Assembly: GCA_963706785.1 (NCBI GenBank)
Contig: CAVPNJ010000002.1
Location: 682,001 to 746,000, forward strand
DNA length: 64,000 bases
Direction of reading: 5' to 3'
DNA from: Pollutimonas sp963706785
Lineage (GTDB): Bacteria > Pseudomonadota > Gammaproteobacteria > Burkholderiales > Burkholderiaceae_B
In this document: positions 51,472-61,640 of the stretch, in pieces
How the letters are laid out: each line of letters begins with the position of its first letter
Numbering within the stretch: the first letter of the stretch is position 1
Position numbers and translations under genes: made by a program
Notes under the pieces: generated by a model
Told to the model about the DNA's origin: nothing
The model's input: only the letters and a program-made list of their open reading frames with translations
Database searches by the model: none

Positions 51472-54400
51472 TCAGGCCTCGTCAGGCTGAGTAGCAATTG
51501 AAGGTTTTGCCGTGGCGTCGGGTTGTTTACGGGACACCAGCTTGCGCACTGCCACGAAGAACATAGGGATGAAGAAAATTCCGAGGAAGGTCGCGGCGAT
51601 CGTACCTCCCAGCACCCCGGTTCCGATGGCGTTTTTGCTGCCCGAGCCTGCGCCAGTAGATATCGCGAGTGGCAATACCCCTAGCCCAAAGGCAAGCGAC
51701 GTCATCAGAATTGGCCGCAATCGCAGCTTGGCTGCCTTCAGCGCTGCGTCGACTAAACCCATACCTTCGTTCATGAGATCCCGAGCGAACTCTACAATCA
51801 TGATTGCATTCTTTGCAGCCAATCCAATCGTCACTAGCAGGCCAACCTGGAAGTACACATCATTCGACATTCCGCGAGCGCCGGCCGCGACGAGCGCACC
51901 CATGATGCCTAATGGCACGACCAGCATCACGGCAAAAGGAATCGACCAGCTTTCGTATAAGGCAGCAAGGCATAAGAACACGACGATTAACGAAATTGCA
52001 TAGAGAGCCGGAGCCTGGGATCCCGACATGCGTTCCTGATAAGACAGACCCGTCCATTCAATACCAAAGCCTGGTGGTAGTTGAGCCGCAATTTCTTCCA
52101 TGGCGGTCATGGCATCGCCTGAACTGACCCCGGGAGCAGGCGCGCCTTGGATTTGCATGGCGGGAATACCGTTATAGCGCTCTAGCCTCGGTGATCCTGA
52201 CGTCCAATATGCACTGGAAAACGCCGAGAATGGGACCATCTGGCCATCCGCGTTACGTGCATACCATTTTTGAAGATCCTCAGGCACCATGCGCGAGTTG
52301 GCCTCGGACTGAACATATACTTTTTTAATTCGTCCCCCATCGATGAAATCATTCACATAGGATCCGCCCCAGGCGGTCGACAGGGTGCTGTTGATCTGGT
52401 CCATGCTAAGGCCCAATGCCCCGGCTTTAGCCTGGTCGATCTCGATCCGGTACTGTGGCGTGTCATCCTGTCCGTTAGGCCTGACCGCCGAGAGTAAGGG
52501 GTTCTGCGCGGCAAGACCAAGCAATTGATTGCGTGCCTCGGTCAGTTTCTCGTGACCCGCACCCGAACGGTCTTGTAAATATGCGTCAAATCCACCGGCA
52601 TTGCCCAGTTCTATCACCGCGGGCGGGGCAAAGGCAAAGACCATTGCATCTTTTATTTGAGACAAGGCACCCATAGCTCGGCCCGCGATCGCTGCCACGC
52701 CATTTTCTTCCCCGGGACGATCATCCCAAGGCGTCAGTTTTACAAATCCCAAACCGGCATTTTGCCCAGCACCGGCAAAACTGAAGCCCGCTACGGTAAA
52801 TACCGATTCGACGTTATCCTTTTCATTCTCCATGAAGTGGGCCTCCATCTTGTCGAGCGCCGCAAGGGTGCGTTCCTGTGTGGCTCCGGCAGGCAACAAT
52901 ACTTGTGTAAACAGTACGCCCTGATCTTCATCCGGCAGGAAGGAGGTTGGCATCCGGACGAACATGACCGCCGTGACCGCAACCAGGGCAGCATAGATCA
53001 ACAAGTAGCGGGTGCTGTGAGTCAGCATGCTTCCCACCATGCCTTGATACTTATTGCTGCTGCGGTCGAAAGTCTGGTTGAACCATGTGAAGAATCTGCC
53101 GCGTTTCGCGTGCTGGCCCTTGGCCACTGGCTTGAGCATCGTGGCACACAGTGCCGGTGTGAGGATAATCGCAACCAACACCGACAATCCCATCGCCGAG
53201 ACAATGGTGATGGAGAACTGGCGATAGATTACTCCGGTGGATCCGCCAAAAAATGCCATGGGTACCAGCACTGCGGAGATCACCATACCAATCCCCACAA
53301 GGGCACCTGTGATCTGATCCATGGACTTGCGGGTAGCTTCCAAAGGCGACAGGCCCTCTTCGGTCATTAGCCGTTCGACGTTCTCAACCACCACAATGGC
53401 ATCGTCGACCAGCAAGCCGATGGCGAGCACAACTCCAAACAGGGTCAGGGTATTGATGGAGAAGCCGAAAGCGCTCAATATGCCGAAGGTGCCAAGCAGG
53501 ACCACGGGAATAGCGATGGTTGGAATCAGCGTGGCGCGGAAGTTCTGCAGAAACAGATACATCACCAGGAAAACCAGGATCACGGCTTCAATCAGGGTGC
53601 TGACCACCCCACTGATTGACACTTCGACGAACGGCGTTGTATCGAACGCAATCACCGCCTTCATTCCCGGCGGAAATGATGGCTCCATTGCCTTAATCTG
53701 AGCCTTGACAGCTTCCGCCGTGTCCAGCGCGTTCGCGCCTGTGGCGAGTTTAAAACCCAATCCTGCTGTGGGCATTCCGTTATACCGGGCAACGATGTTA
53801 TAGCTCTCGCTACCCATTTCAATTTGCGCCACGTCGCGCAAGCGGACTGCCGCGCCTTCCGGTGTAGAGCGCAGGAGTATCTCGCCAAATTCCTCGTGGC
53901 GTCTGCAACAGGGTTTGCGACGTGATCGTGGCGTTGAGTTGCTGGCCTGGAACCGATGGCGTCGCACCAAGTTGCCCGGCGGAAACTTGGGCGTTCTGTG
54001 CCCGTATCGCGCTCACGATATCCGCAGGGCACGAGACTGTAGCTGTAAAGTTTATTTGGATCGAGCCAGATTCGCATCGCATACTGGCTGCCGAACACTT
54101 CCAGCTTCGCCCACACCCTCGACGCGGCTCATCGGGTCGCGCAGATTGGCAACAGCATAGTCGCCAAGGTCGGTAGCGCTCATGCTGCCGTCTTCCGATA
54201 TCAGCCCGACCACCATCAGGAAGTTGGCCGTCGATTTGGTTACCTGAACGCCTTGACGTTGCACTTCCTGCGGCAACATAGGGGTTGCGATCGCCAGCTT
54301 GTTCTGTACCTGAACCTGAGCAATATCGGGATCGGTACCTGCCTTGAACGTGATGGTCAGGCGCCATGCGTCCGGAGGAATCGCTGGTCGAGGACATGTA

Positions 54401-54629
54401 GTCCATGCCATCGATACCCTTCATTTGCTGCTCGATGACCTGGGTCACCGTATCCTGCAAAGTCTGCGCAGACGCACCTGGATAGTTCGCGGTGATGCTG
54501 ACTTGTGGCGGCGCAATAGCGGGATACTGCGCGACGGGCAAGCTTAGATATCGACAATCCACCCGCAAGCATGATGACTAGCGCGATCACCCATGCAAAG
54601 ATCGGGCGATCAATAAAAAATCGTGACAT
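51472..54629 (-). pseudogene. RND multidrug efflux pump (AcrB/MexB type), five frameshifts near the start
   Basis: Residues from about 230 onward are intact in one frame (AVRLRDVAQIEMGSESYN to KPSIATQPDEA), including GVVLAIGLLVDDAIVVVENV with the paired Asp of the proton relay and the usual 12 helices. The first 230 or so residues lie in four pieces: MSRFFIDRPIFAWVIALVIM, LPVAQYPAIAPPQVSITANY, WRLTITFKAGTDPDIAQVQV and EVFGSQYAMRIWLDPNKLYS. Breaks fall near 54540, 54370, 54105, 54028 and 53898; each is repaired by deleting one base (for example one G gives SKLPVAQYPAIAP). Substrates unknown; polyspecific export is typical. GGAG precedes the ATG. Confidence 0.87.
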
Positions 54630-54648
54630 GTGTTACTGCTCCGGGGAT

Positions 54649-55879
54649 TTAGTTGGCTGCTTGAGCGTCGTCGGATGAACTATCGATGCTGGCTAAGTCA
54701 GCGCCTTTACTGGCTATTGGAGCAGCGATTTGACGGTTCAGCTGCGCGGGCATTTGCCCCAGGCCGCACCTTCTGCACGCCCTCGACAATCACTCGCTCT
54801 CCGGCATTGATGCCATCGTCAACCAGCCATTGGTCGCCTACAGTTCGTGATGTCTTCAGGATTCGGGCCTCGACCACGTCTTCCTCATTCAGGACAAGCG
54901 CTGTAGCATTACCTTTGGCATCACGCGTCACCCCTTTCTGCGGCACCAGAATTGCACCGTGGCGCACGCCCTCTTCCAGGACCGCGCGTACATACATTCC
55001 GGGCAGCAGGTGCTGCTCGGGATTGGGAAAGACCGCACGCAGCCTTACCATGCCGGTGCCGGTGTCCACGCTCACGTCCGAGAATTGCAGCTCTCCAGGG
55101 TGGGCATACAGCGTCCCGTCTTCGAGCACCAGCTTCACGTTCGCCTTGCCGTCTTCCTGAACTCGACAAAGAACCGGAAGCCAACGCTCGACGCAGACGC
55201 ATCAGTTCAACGCTGGACTGCGTTACGTCGACATAGATGGGATCCAAGTTGCTGAATCGTTGCTAAAGGACTGGCTTGATTCGCTGAAAGCAGTGCACCC
55301 GGCGTGATGCTGGACTGGCCAATACGTCCTGAAATCGGCGCGGTGACGCGGGTGTATCCCAAGTTGATGGCAGCCATATCGAGTGCCGCTTTAGCAGACG
55401 CAACATCGGCTTGAGCCTGCAGCATTTCAGCGGTGGCGCGGTCATTCTCCTGACGGCTGACCGCATCAATCTTGACGAGTTCCTTGTAGCGGCTCGACGT
55501 CTGAGACTCGCGCCACTTTCAAGTTGGCTTGCGCCTTGGCCAGTGCGGCCTTGGCGCTGTTGTGATTCGCTTTATAGGTTGCGGGATCGATTTCGTATAG
55601 CGTGTCGCCTGCTTTTACGTCACTGCCCTCTACAAATAATCTTTTCTTCACGATCCCACCAACCTGAGGACGGACCTCCGAGACCATGAACGGGCTGGTC
55701 CGCCCTGCCAGCTCGCTTGTCAGCGCTACGATTGCTCGGCCTCAACCGTCACGACATTGACCTCAGGCACCGAAGCCGGCGCCGCTTGCGCCGCCGGTTC
55801 GCCGCAACCTGCAGACTATCATTGCGCTGGCCAAAATCGACAGAGTTAGCAAGAACGGGCGACGCGAATTTGAATTCAT
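54649..55879 (-). pseudogene. RND periplasmic adaptor (AcrA/MexA family), about six frameshifts
   Basis: A lipoprotein adaptor read in pieces: MNSNSRRPFLLTLSILASAM, then AGCGEPAAQAAPASVPEV (lipobox once one T is removed near 55814), VALTSELAGRTSPFMVSEVR, DTLYEIDPATYKANHNSAKA, MLQAQADVASAKAALDMAAI, LGYTRVTAPISGRIGQSSIT, DPIYVDVTQSSVELMRLRRA and KLVLEDGTLYAHPGELQFSD to VEGVQKVRPGA. Breaks lie near 55814, 55732, 55492, 55245, 55160 and probably 54740. All can be read as extra bases. If the last break is real the protein ends at 54649, 19 bases before the pump; otherwise at 54707. It links the pump to the outer-membrane channel. Confidence 0.82.
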
Positions 55880-55955
55880 AGAATCTCGGGGGTGGAATAT
55901 TGGGGAAAAGGCTGTAACCGCTCACGGAATCGAGGGTTAGCATAGAGAATTTATA

Positions 55956-56015
55956 ACCGTACTGTACGGTCAGTTTAAGCTTGACAAAAGGGCTCTGTCA
56001 AGCAAAACTGTACAG
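55956..56015. promoter_or_regulatory. candidate TetR operators between efflux operon and tetR
   Basis: Three symmetric elements lie in the divergent spacer: ACCGTAC-T-GTACGGT (55956-55970, perfect), CTTGACA-N9-TGTCAAG (55980-56002, perfect) and CTGTACAG (56008-56015). The first and third share ACTGTAC followed by a similar GGTCAG / AGACCAG stretch. The TTGACA of the middle element could be a -35 for tetR. Repression of both directions by the TetR protein is likely. Confidence 0.65.
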
Positions 56016-56040
56016 ACCAGTCCAATTATGTGAGACTTAA

Positions 56041-56643
56041 ATGAGAACGAAAAGTGAGGCACGCCGCGATGCCATCATGGAGACTGCGGTGTCGGTGTTC
56101 AGGGAGGTCGGGTTTGATGCCGCATCGATGTCCCAGATAGCCGCGCGCGTTGGCGGATCAAAGGCGACGCTGTACAACTATTTTTCTTCAAAAGAAGAAT
56201 TATTGCTGGCCGCCCTTCTGAACTCCGCCGATAAGTACGCGGACGACGTCATGGACTTGGTGAAGACGTCCGGGAATTTGGCGACGCAGTTGCATCGTTT
56301 CGTTATGTCGCTGCTCAAGCTGATCAATTCCCCGGACACCATCCAAATACTGAGGGTCGCAATTTCAGTAGGCGGAACGTCGGACATCGGTCGTCAGTTT
56401 TACGAACTGGGAACGCATCAGGTTTGGATCGAGATTGCCGCTATCTTGCGCCAGGAAATAAAGAATGGCACCCTGCGCGATGGCGATCCAGACATGATGG
56501 CCATGCTATTGCGTAGCCTCTGCGACGCTGACATGACACGCAACCTTCTAGGTGCCGGCGTAGCGTTAAGCGATGAAAATGCCGAACGCAAATCACAATG
56601 CATTGTCGATATTTTCTTGCGTGTTTATGGTGCTGAAAAGTAA
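56041..56643 (+). CDS. TetR/AcrR-family repressor of the RND efflux operon
   Basis: A 200-residue regulator. The helix-turn-helix is clear: AIMETAVSVFREVGFDAASM then SQIAARVGGSKATLYNYFSS and KEELLLAALLNSADKYAD. The C-terminal ligand domain resembles AcrR-type TetR_C domains (FVMSLLKLINSPDTIQILRV, LGTHQVWIEIAAILRQEIKN). It is transcribed away from the adaptor gene across a 160-base spacer with good palindromes, so it probably represses the pump operon and itself. Unlike the three pump genes its frame is intact. Confidence 0.9.
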   Translation: MRTKSEARRDAIMETAVSVFREVGFDAASMSQIAARVGGSKATLYNYFSSKEELLLAALLNSADKYADDVMDLVKTSGNLATQLHRFVMSLLKLINSPDTIQILRVAISVGGTSDIGRQFYELGTHQVWIEIAAILRQEIKNGTLRDGDPDMMAMLLRSLCDADMTRNLLGAGVALSDENAERKSQCIVDIFLRVYGAEK

Positions 56644-56649
56644 ACAAAA

Positions 56650-56682
56650 CGGGCGCCCCGACAGTTATCGGAGCGCCCGTTC
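56650..56682. terminator. bidirectional terminator between tetR and ppsA
   Basis: A 12-position stem (CGGGCGCCCCGA at 56650-56661 with TCGGAGCGCCCG at 56668-56679, one mismatch) and a 6-base loop, just after the tetR stop. The plus strand continues with TTCG and a weakly T-rich stretch; the minus strand with TTTTGTTT. Convergent genes on both sides. Confidence 0.75.
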
Positions 56683-56758
56683 GTATTTGTGCAACGTGCT
56701 GACTTGCAGGTCAATGCATCGATCTGCGTATCAGCCGGTCTGACAAAATAACTGAGCT

Positions 56759-59122
56759 TTACTGGGCGAGACGCTGCCAAGTATCGACCACAGTATCCGG
56801 ATTCAAGGACATCGACAGAATGCCTTCATCGCGCAGCCATTGGGCGAGATCAGGATGATCGCTTGGGCCCTGACCACAAATACCGACATATTTTCCAGCA
56901 GCCAGGCAAGCCTTGATAGCCCGGCTAAGCATGAACTTGACAGCATCGTCGCGTTCGTCAAAGTCGGCAGCCAGCAGTTCCAGCCCGGAATCGCGATCCA
57001 GACCGAGTGTCAGTTGGGTCATATCGTTGGAGCCAATCGAGAATCCGTCGAAGTACTCCAGGAACTGTTCGGCCAAAATCGCATTTGACGGCACTTCGCA
57101 CATCATGATCAGACGAAGACCATTTTCGCCACGCGCTAGACCGTACGTGGCCAGGAGGTCAACCACTTTGGCCGCCTGCGGCAAGGTCCGGACAAACGGC
57201 ACCATGATTTCCACATTGGTCAGACCCATGTCGTCGCGAACCTTCTTCAGTGCTTCACATTCCATTTTGAAGCACTCTTCGAATTCGGCCGACACGTAGC
57301 GTGACGCTCCGCGGAAACCCAGCATTGGGTTCTCTTCTTCGGGTTCATAACGCGACCCCCCCACCAGCTTGCGATACTCGTTGGACTTGAAATCAGACAA
57401 ACGAACAATGACAGGCTTGGGGAAAAACGCCGCCGCTAGTGTACTGATGCCTTCGGCGAGCTTCTCGACATAAAAGGCACGCGGACTGGCGTAGCCTCGT
57501 GCTGCGGATTCGACCGCTTTTTTAAGGTCGGTATCAACATTCGGATAGTCGAGCACTGCCTTGGGATGCACATTGATATTGTTGTTGATGATGAATTCGA
57601 GACGTGCAAGGCCCACGCCATGGTTCGGAATTTGCGAAAAGTCGAACGCCAGTTGGGGGTTGCCCACGTTCATCATGACCTTAAGGCCAATATCAGGCAT
57701 TTCGCCCCAGCGAACTTCGTCGACTTCGGTTTCGAGCAGACCGTCGTAAATTCGACCTTCATCGCCCTCGGCGCACGAAACGGTGACTTCCTTGCCTTCG
57801 GTCAGCACATCGGTAGCATTGGCGCAGCCCACGACAGCCGGTATGCCCAGCTCGCGCGCGATGATCGCAGCATGGCATGTACGGCCACCGCGATTCGTCA
57901 CGATAGCGGAGGCAAGTTTCATGACGGGTTCCCAATTGGGGTCAGTCATGTCAGTTACCAAGATATCGCCGCGGCGCACTTGGTCCATTTGCGAAATATC
58001 GCCCACCACCCGCACTTTCCCAGAACCGATCTTCTGACCGATAGCGCGCCCAGTAATAAGAACCTCGCCCGTCGCCTTCAGACGATAGCGTTCCTGTACG
58101 TCGTGATGGCCTTGCTGCGATTTGACGGTTTCGGGACGTGCTTGAAGGATATAGATTTTACCGTCGATGCCGTCGCGACCCCATTCAATGTCCATGGGAC
58201 GCTGATAATGCTTTTCAATAATGACAGCATAACGTGCAAGTTCGATGACTTCATCATCCGTAAGCGAATAACGATTGCGCTCGGAAACAGGAACATCTAC
58301 GGTGCGCACCGCATGGCCGGTCGTTCGATCGGTGTCGAATTCCATTTTCAGCAGCTTCGAACCGATACGGCGGCTGATTACAGGGTAATGTCCTGATGCC
58401 AGCGTAGGCTTGAATACATAGAATTCGTCAGGATTCACAGCGCCCTGCACGACAGTCTCGCCAAGGCCATAAGACGACGTAATAAATACAACGTCTTTGA
58501 ATCCCGATTCTGTGTCGAGCGTGAACATTACACCGGCCGCGCCGCGGTCGGAACGAACCATGCGCTGGATTCCCGCCGACAATGCGACATCGCCGTGCGC
58601 ATAGCCCTTATGCACACGATATGAAATGGCCCGGTCGTTATAGAGCGATGCAAAAACGTGGCGTATCTTTTCCAGTACTTCGTCGATACCGACCACGTTC
58701 AAATACGTTTCTTGCTGCCCGGCGAACGATGCATCGGGCAAATCTTCGGCGGTTGCCGATGAACGCACAGCAAAAGAGCCATTGCCGTCAACGTCAAGCT
58801 CGGCGAAGGCACCACGAATAGCCTGCTCGAAATCGGCAGGAAACGGGGTGTCGATAATCCATTGGCGTATCTCGGCGCCCGCGTTCGCGAGCTCGCGCAC
58901 GTCTTCCGAGTCGAGCGCGAGCAAACGCTCAGCGATACGCTGGTCGAGTTTTGTGGATTTGAGAAAGTCACGAAAGGCGTCAGATGTGGTCGCAAACCCG
59001 CCTGGAACGCGGACTCCAGCGCCTGCCAACTGACTGATCATTTCACCGAGTGATGCGTTTTTACCCCCTACCGAGTCGACATCCGTCATGCGGAGCTGCT
59101 CGAAAGATACAACATACGACAT
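56759..59122 (-). CDS. ppsA: phosphoenolpyruvate synthase
   Basis: A 787-residue PEP synthase, of normal length. Domains in order: N-terminal ATP-grasp (VVSFEQLRMTDVDSVGGKNA, SLGEMISQLAGAGVRVPGGF, FAVRSSATAEDLPDASFAGQ); phosphohistidine domain with IVTNRGGRTCHAAIIARELG; C-terminal TIM barrel with GFSIGSNDMTQLTLGLDRDS and YVGICGQGPSDHPDLAQWLR, which holds the catalytic Cys. It makes PEP from pyruvate and ATP during gluconeogenic growth. The divergent ppsR encodes its regulatory kinase/phosphorylase. Confidence 0.96.
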   Translation of the reverse strand: MSYVVSFEQLRMTDVDSVGGKNASLGEMISQLAGAGVRVPGGFATTSDAFRDFLKSTKLDQRIAERLLALDSEDVRELANAGAEIRQWIIDTPFPADFEQAIRGAFAELDVDGNGSFAVRSSATAEDLPDASFAGQQETYLNVVGIDEVLEKIRHVFASLYNDRAISYRVHKGYAHGDVALSAGIQRMVRSDRGAAGVMFTLDTESGFKDVVFITSSYGLGETVVQGAVNPDEFYVFKPTLASGHYPVISRRIGSKLLKMEFDTDRTTGHAVRTVDVPVSERNRYSLTDDEVIELARYAVIIEKHYQRPMDIEWGRDGIDGKIYILQARPETVKSQQGHHDVQERYRLKATGEVLITGRAIGQKIGSGKVRVVGDISQMDQVRRGDILVTDMTDPNWEPVMKLASAIVTNRGGRTCHAAIIARELGIPAVVGCANATDVLTEGKEVTVSCAEGDEGRIYDGLLETEVDEVRWGEMPDIGLKVMMNVGNPQLAFDFSQIPNHGVGLARLEFIINNNINVHPKAVLDYPNVDTDLKKAVESAARGYASPRAFYVEKLAEGISTLAAAFFPKPVIVRLSDFKSNEYRKLVGGSRYEPEEENPMLGFRGASRYVSAEFEECFKMECEALKKVRDDMGLTNVEIMVPFVRTLPQAAKVVDLLATYGLARGENGLRLIMMCEVPSNAILAEQFLEYFDGFSIGSNDMTQLTLGLDRDSGLELLAADFDERDDAVKFMLSRAIKACLAAGKYVGICGQGPSDHPDLAQWLRDEGILSMSLNPDTVVDTWQRLAQ

Positions 59123-59300
59123 AAAGTCACCTTTAACTATAGAAGAAAGCTTGTTTGCTTAAAACGCAGGGGTAAGAAAACGACCTGTTGTCCGAGACCC
59201 TTGGGACGCACACCCTAAGCAAACCAGCCTTGCCTGCTGGTAAGGCGACTGTTAACCTTGCGATTGTACCGTTTCCGGCATCTTCTGCATTAACTATTCC

Positions 59301-60134
59301 ATGACCACTCCCCTTATCGAGCGAACTGTATTCGTTGTCTCAGACAGCACAGGCATTACAGCCGAAACTTTCAGCAATTCCGTGCTCTCCCAATTTGAGC
59401 AAATCAAGTTCGAAGCGATACGTATCCCTTTCCTTGACACCATCGAAAAAGCTAAAGCCGCCGCACTGCGCATCAATCGTTGTGCAGACGAGCAAAACGC
59501 CCCACCGCTGGTATTCAGCACCTTGGTCGACCCCGAGATCGCGCTAACGATTCAATCTACAAACTGCACGTTTCTGGATCTCTTTGGAACCTTTGTCCAG
59601 CATATTGAGACGGCATTGGGCATGAAGTCCAGTCATTCGGTAGGCCGTTCGCATATGGGCGGCTTATCTAAGCAATATAACAATCGAATTGAAGCCATCA
59701 ACTTCAGCCTTGCGCACGACGACGGACAGTTCATTCACGGACTCGAGCAGGCCGATGTGATTCTCGTGGGCGTGTCGCGCTGCGGTAAGACCCCCACTAG
59801 TCTTTATCTGGCAATGCAATACGCTGTGAAGGCTGCGAACTTTCCACTGATTCCCGAAGATTTTGATCGCGGCATGCTGCCCGCTACTCTGGCGCCGTAT
59901 CGCAACAAGCTATTTGGCTTGTCGATTCAACCCGCCCGCCTTGCCGAAGTCCGCAACGAACGCCGGCCCAATAGTCAGTACGCATCTATCAAGCAATGCC
60001 GGCACGAAGTCGCGGAAGCCGAGCGCTTGATGCGCATGGAAAACATTCCATGGCTGTCCACGACCACCAAGTCTATCGAAGAGATTTCCACAAAGGTGCT
60101 CGACGAAGTCGGACTGGATCGCCGTATTTATTAA
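59301..60134 (+). CDS. ppsR: PEP synthase regulatory kinase/pyrophosphorylase (DUF299)
   Basis: A 277-residue PpsR. TVFVVSDSTGITAETFSNSV opens the DUF299 fold, VDPEIALTIQSTNCTFLDLF and HSVGRSHMGGLSKQYNNRIE follow, and the P-loop is DVILVGVSRCGKTPTSLYLA. It both inactivates PEP synthase by ADP-dependent phosphorylation of a Thr near the catalytic His and reactivates it by phosphate-dependent removal. It is read divergently from ppsA, with 178 bases between starts, a conserved arrangement. Confidence 0.96.
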   Translation: MTTPLIERTVFVVSDSTGITAETFSNSVLSQFEQIKFEAIRIPFLDTIEKAKAAALRINRCADEQNAPPLVFSTLVDPEIALTIQSTNCTFLDLFGTFVQHIETALGMKSSHSVGRSHMGGLSKQYNNRIEAINFSLAHDDGQFIHGLEQADVILVGVSRCGKTPTSLYLAMQYAVKAANFPLIPEDFDRGMLPATLAPYRNKLFGLSIQPARLAEVRNERRPNSQYASIKQCRHEVAEAERLMRMENIPWLSTTTKSIEEISTKVLDEVGLDRRIY

Positions 60135-60160
60135 ACTTTTCGTGGCGACCCGGCATCCAT

Positions 60161-60958
60161 CTAGTTTGAGTGCTGGCGTCGTTGCTCGAACAAACAGATC
60201 CCGGCCGCCACCGCTACGTTCAACGACTCGACCCCGGGGGCTTGAGGGACGAAAACACGCATTTCCGCCACCGCTAAAAGCGCGGGGTCTACCCCCTGCC
60301 CTTCGTTACCTAACAACCACGCACACGCCTGCGGCAGTTTCGTCTGGTATAAGGAACGCGCTCCTTCCAGCGCCGTGGCGACCAACGGTATCGCAAGCCG
60401 TTTTTGCAAGGCAAGTAGATCTGCGTGTTCGTGGATGGTCATTACGAAATGCGCGCCCTGGGCACTGCGCAGGACTTTTGCCGACCATGCCGACGCGCAG
60501 CCCGCCGATAGGTAGGCTTGGGTAATGCCGGCAGCTGCTGCGGTGCGTAGCAAGGTTCCCACATTGCCAGGATCCTGAATTCGATCCAGCCATAAGCTGG
60601 TATTGCCTATGCGTTCCGGCAGAGCAGGAACGGGAACAGCCACGACGAAGCAGACTCCCTGCCCATGCTCAACCTGCGACAAGGCCTTAATTAGGCGTGG
60701 CTCGCAAGAGAGGCACAATCTGGCGTCAATGTTTTGCGCAAGCGATTTTAATTCAGCATTATCGTCCAGCCGGGCGGCATCGAACAAAGCCTGTTCCGGT
60801 GGGCCGATGTGCTCGAGCCAGGCTTGGCATAGATGAATGCCCTCAAGGACAACATGGTGTCCACCATGGGCAGAGTCTTCACCAAGCTCGCGTTTTCCGC
60901 TAGCCAGTCTCAGTGCTCGCTTGTACACCGGATTATCGCGTGAACTGATGTGCTTCAT
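60161..60958 (-). CDS. TrmH/SpoU-family RNA 2'-O-methyltransferase
   Basis: A 265-residue SPOUT methyltransferase. MKHISSRDNPVYKRALRLAS starts an N-terminal substrate-binding domain, as in RlmB/TsnR-like enzymes; the catalytic knot shows LWLDRIQDPGNVGTLLRTAA with AAGITQAYLSAGCASAWSAK, WLLGNEGQGVDPALLAVAEM and VFVPQAPGVESLNVAVAAGI. These are SpoU motifs 1-3. The RNA target (rRNA or tRNA) is not predictable. It follows rnhB in the lpx cluster, the usual order in this group. Confidence 0.92.
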   Translation of the reverse strand: MKHISSRDNPVYKRALRLASGKRELGEDSAHGGHHVVLEGIHLCQAWLEHIGPPEQALFDAARLDDNAELKSLAQNIDARLCLSCEPRLIKALSQVEHGQGVCFVVAVPVPALPERIGNTSLWLDRIQDPGNVGTLLRTAAAAGITQAYLSAGCASAWSAKVLRSAQGAHFVMTIHEHADLLALQKRLAIPLVATALEGARSLYQTKLPQACAWLLGNEGQGVDPALLAVAEMRVFVPQAPGVESLNVAVAAGICLFEQRRQHSN

Positions 60959-61031
60959 ATAGGTGTCTCTTGATCAATTCGCTGAATCGGAAAGCAAAGA
61001 GCGCATGGGCTGCGCCGCGTGTCGAAACAGG

Positions 61032-61640
61032 CTACGAAATCAGTAAGCGTCTAACCGGAGCGAAGCTGCGTCGATGGGCTGGACATGGCCCATGGCTCTC
61101 GAGCAGTGCTAAATGCAAAGCCGTGCCATAACCCTTGTGCTGATCGAAAGCGTAGTCGGGGTAGGCCTGGTGTAAAACCAGGCACTCAGCGTCGCGTGCG
61201 GTCTTTGCCAGAATGGATGCTGCGGAAATGGATGCCACTGTAGCATCGCCCTTTATAACCGTTTCTGCCAGGCAGCCCAGCCCGCGTGGCAGACAATTTC
61301 CATCAATCACCGCCTTATCGGGCTTCAACGACAAGCCATCGCACGCGCGGCGCATTGCCAGCATGGTGGCTTGCAGAATATTAAGACTATCGATTTCTTC
61401 TACACTTGCACTGGCGATGGACCACGATAAAGCGTAGCTGCGTATCTCGATAGCGAGCTCATCGCGGCGCAAAGCGGTTAGCTTTTTCGAGTCATCCAGG
61501 CCCTTAATAAGGCGGGCGGGATCAAGTATGACTGCAGCAGCGTATACCGGACCGGCCAATGGTCCTCGGCCAGCCTCGTCGATACCTGCCACATGTACTG
61601 CGACTGGCGCAAGGCCACGAAAAAGATCAGACTGCTCCAC
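61032..61640 (-). CDS. rnhB: ribonuclease HII
   Basis: A 202-residue RNase HII starting with GTG at 61640. VAGIDEAGRGPLAGPVYAAA holds the first catalytic Asp-Glu, LDDSKKLTALRRDELAIEIR the KL motif, PDKAVIDGNCLPRGLGCLAE the third Asp, and VASISAASILAKTARDAECL the fourth region. It removes ribonucleotides from DNA. The start overlaps the lpxB end by 14 bases. Confidence 0.95.
   Translation of the reverse strand: MEQSDLFRGLAPVAVHVAGIDEAGRGPLAGPVYAAAVILDPARLIKGLDDSKKLTALRRDELAIEIRSYALSWSIASASVEEIDSLNILQATMLAMRRACDGLSLKPDKAVIDGNCLPRGLGCLAETVIKGDATVASISAASILAKTARDAECLVLHQAYPDYAFDQHKGYGTALHLALLESHGPCPAHRRSFAPVRRLLIS

Noticed and set aside
52657..53370. Long plus-strand frame opposite the RND pump gene
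   Set aside because: His/Arg-rich composition typical of an antisense shadow of a membrane-protein gene; no ribosome site.
57566..58396. Long open frame (276 codons) on the plus strand opposite ppsA
   Set aside because: Fully inside the ppsA coding region on the other strand; no recognisable domains, and the ppsA motifs are complete.
59123..59300. Possible riboswitch or attenuator upstream of ppsA
   Set aside because: Only short competing repeats (GCCTT/AAGGC, CCAGC/GCTGG) are present; no known riboswitch core can be recognised.
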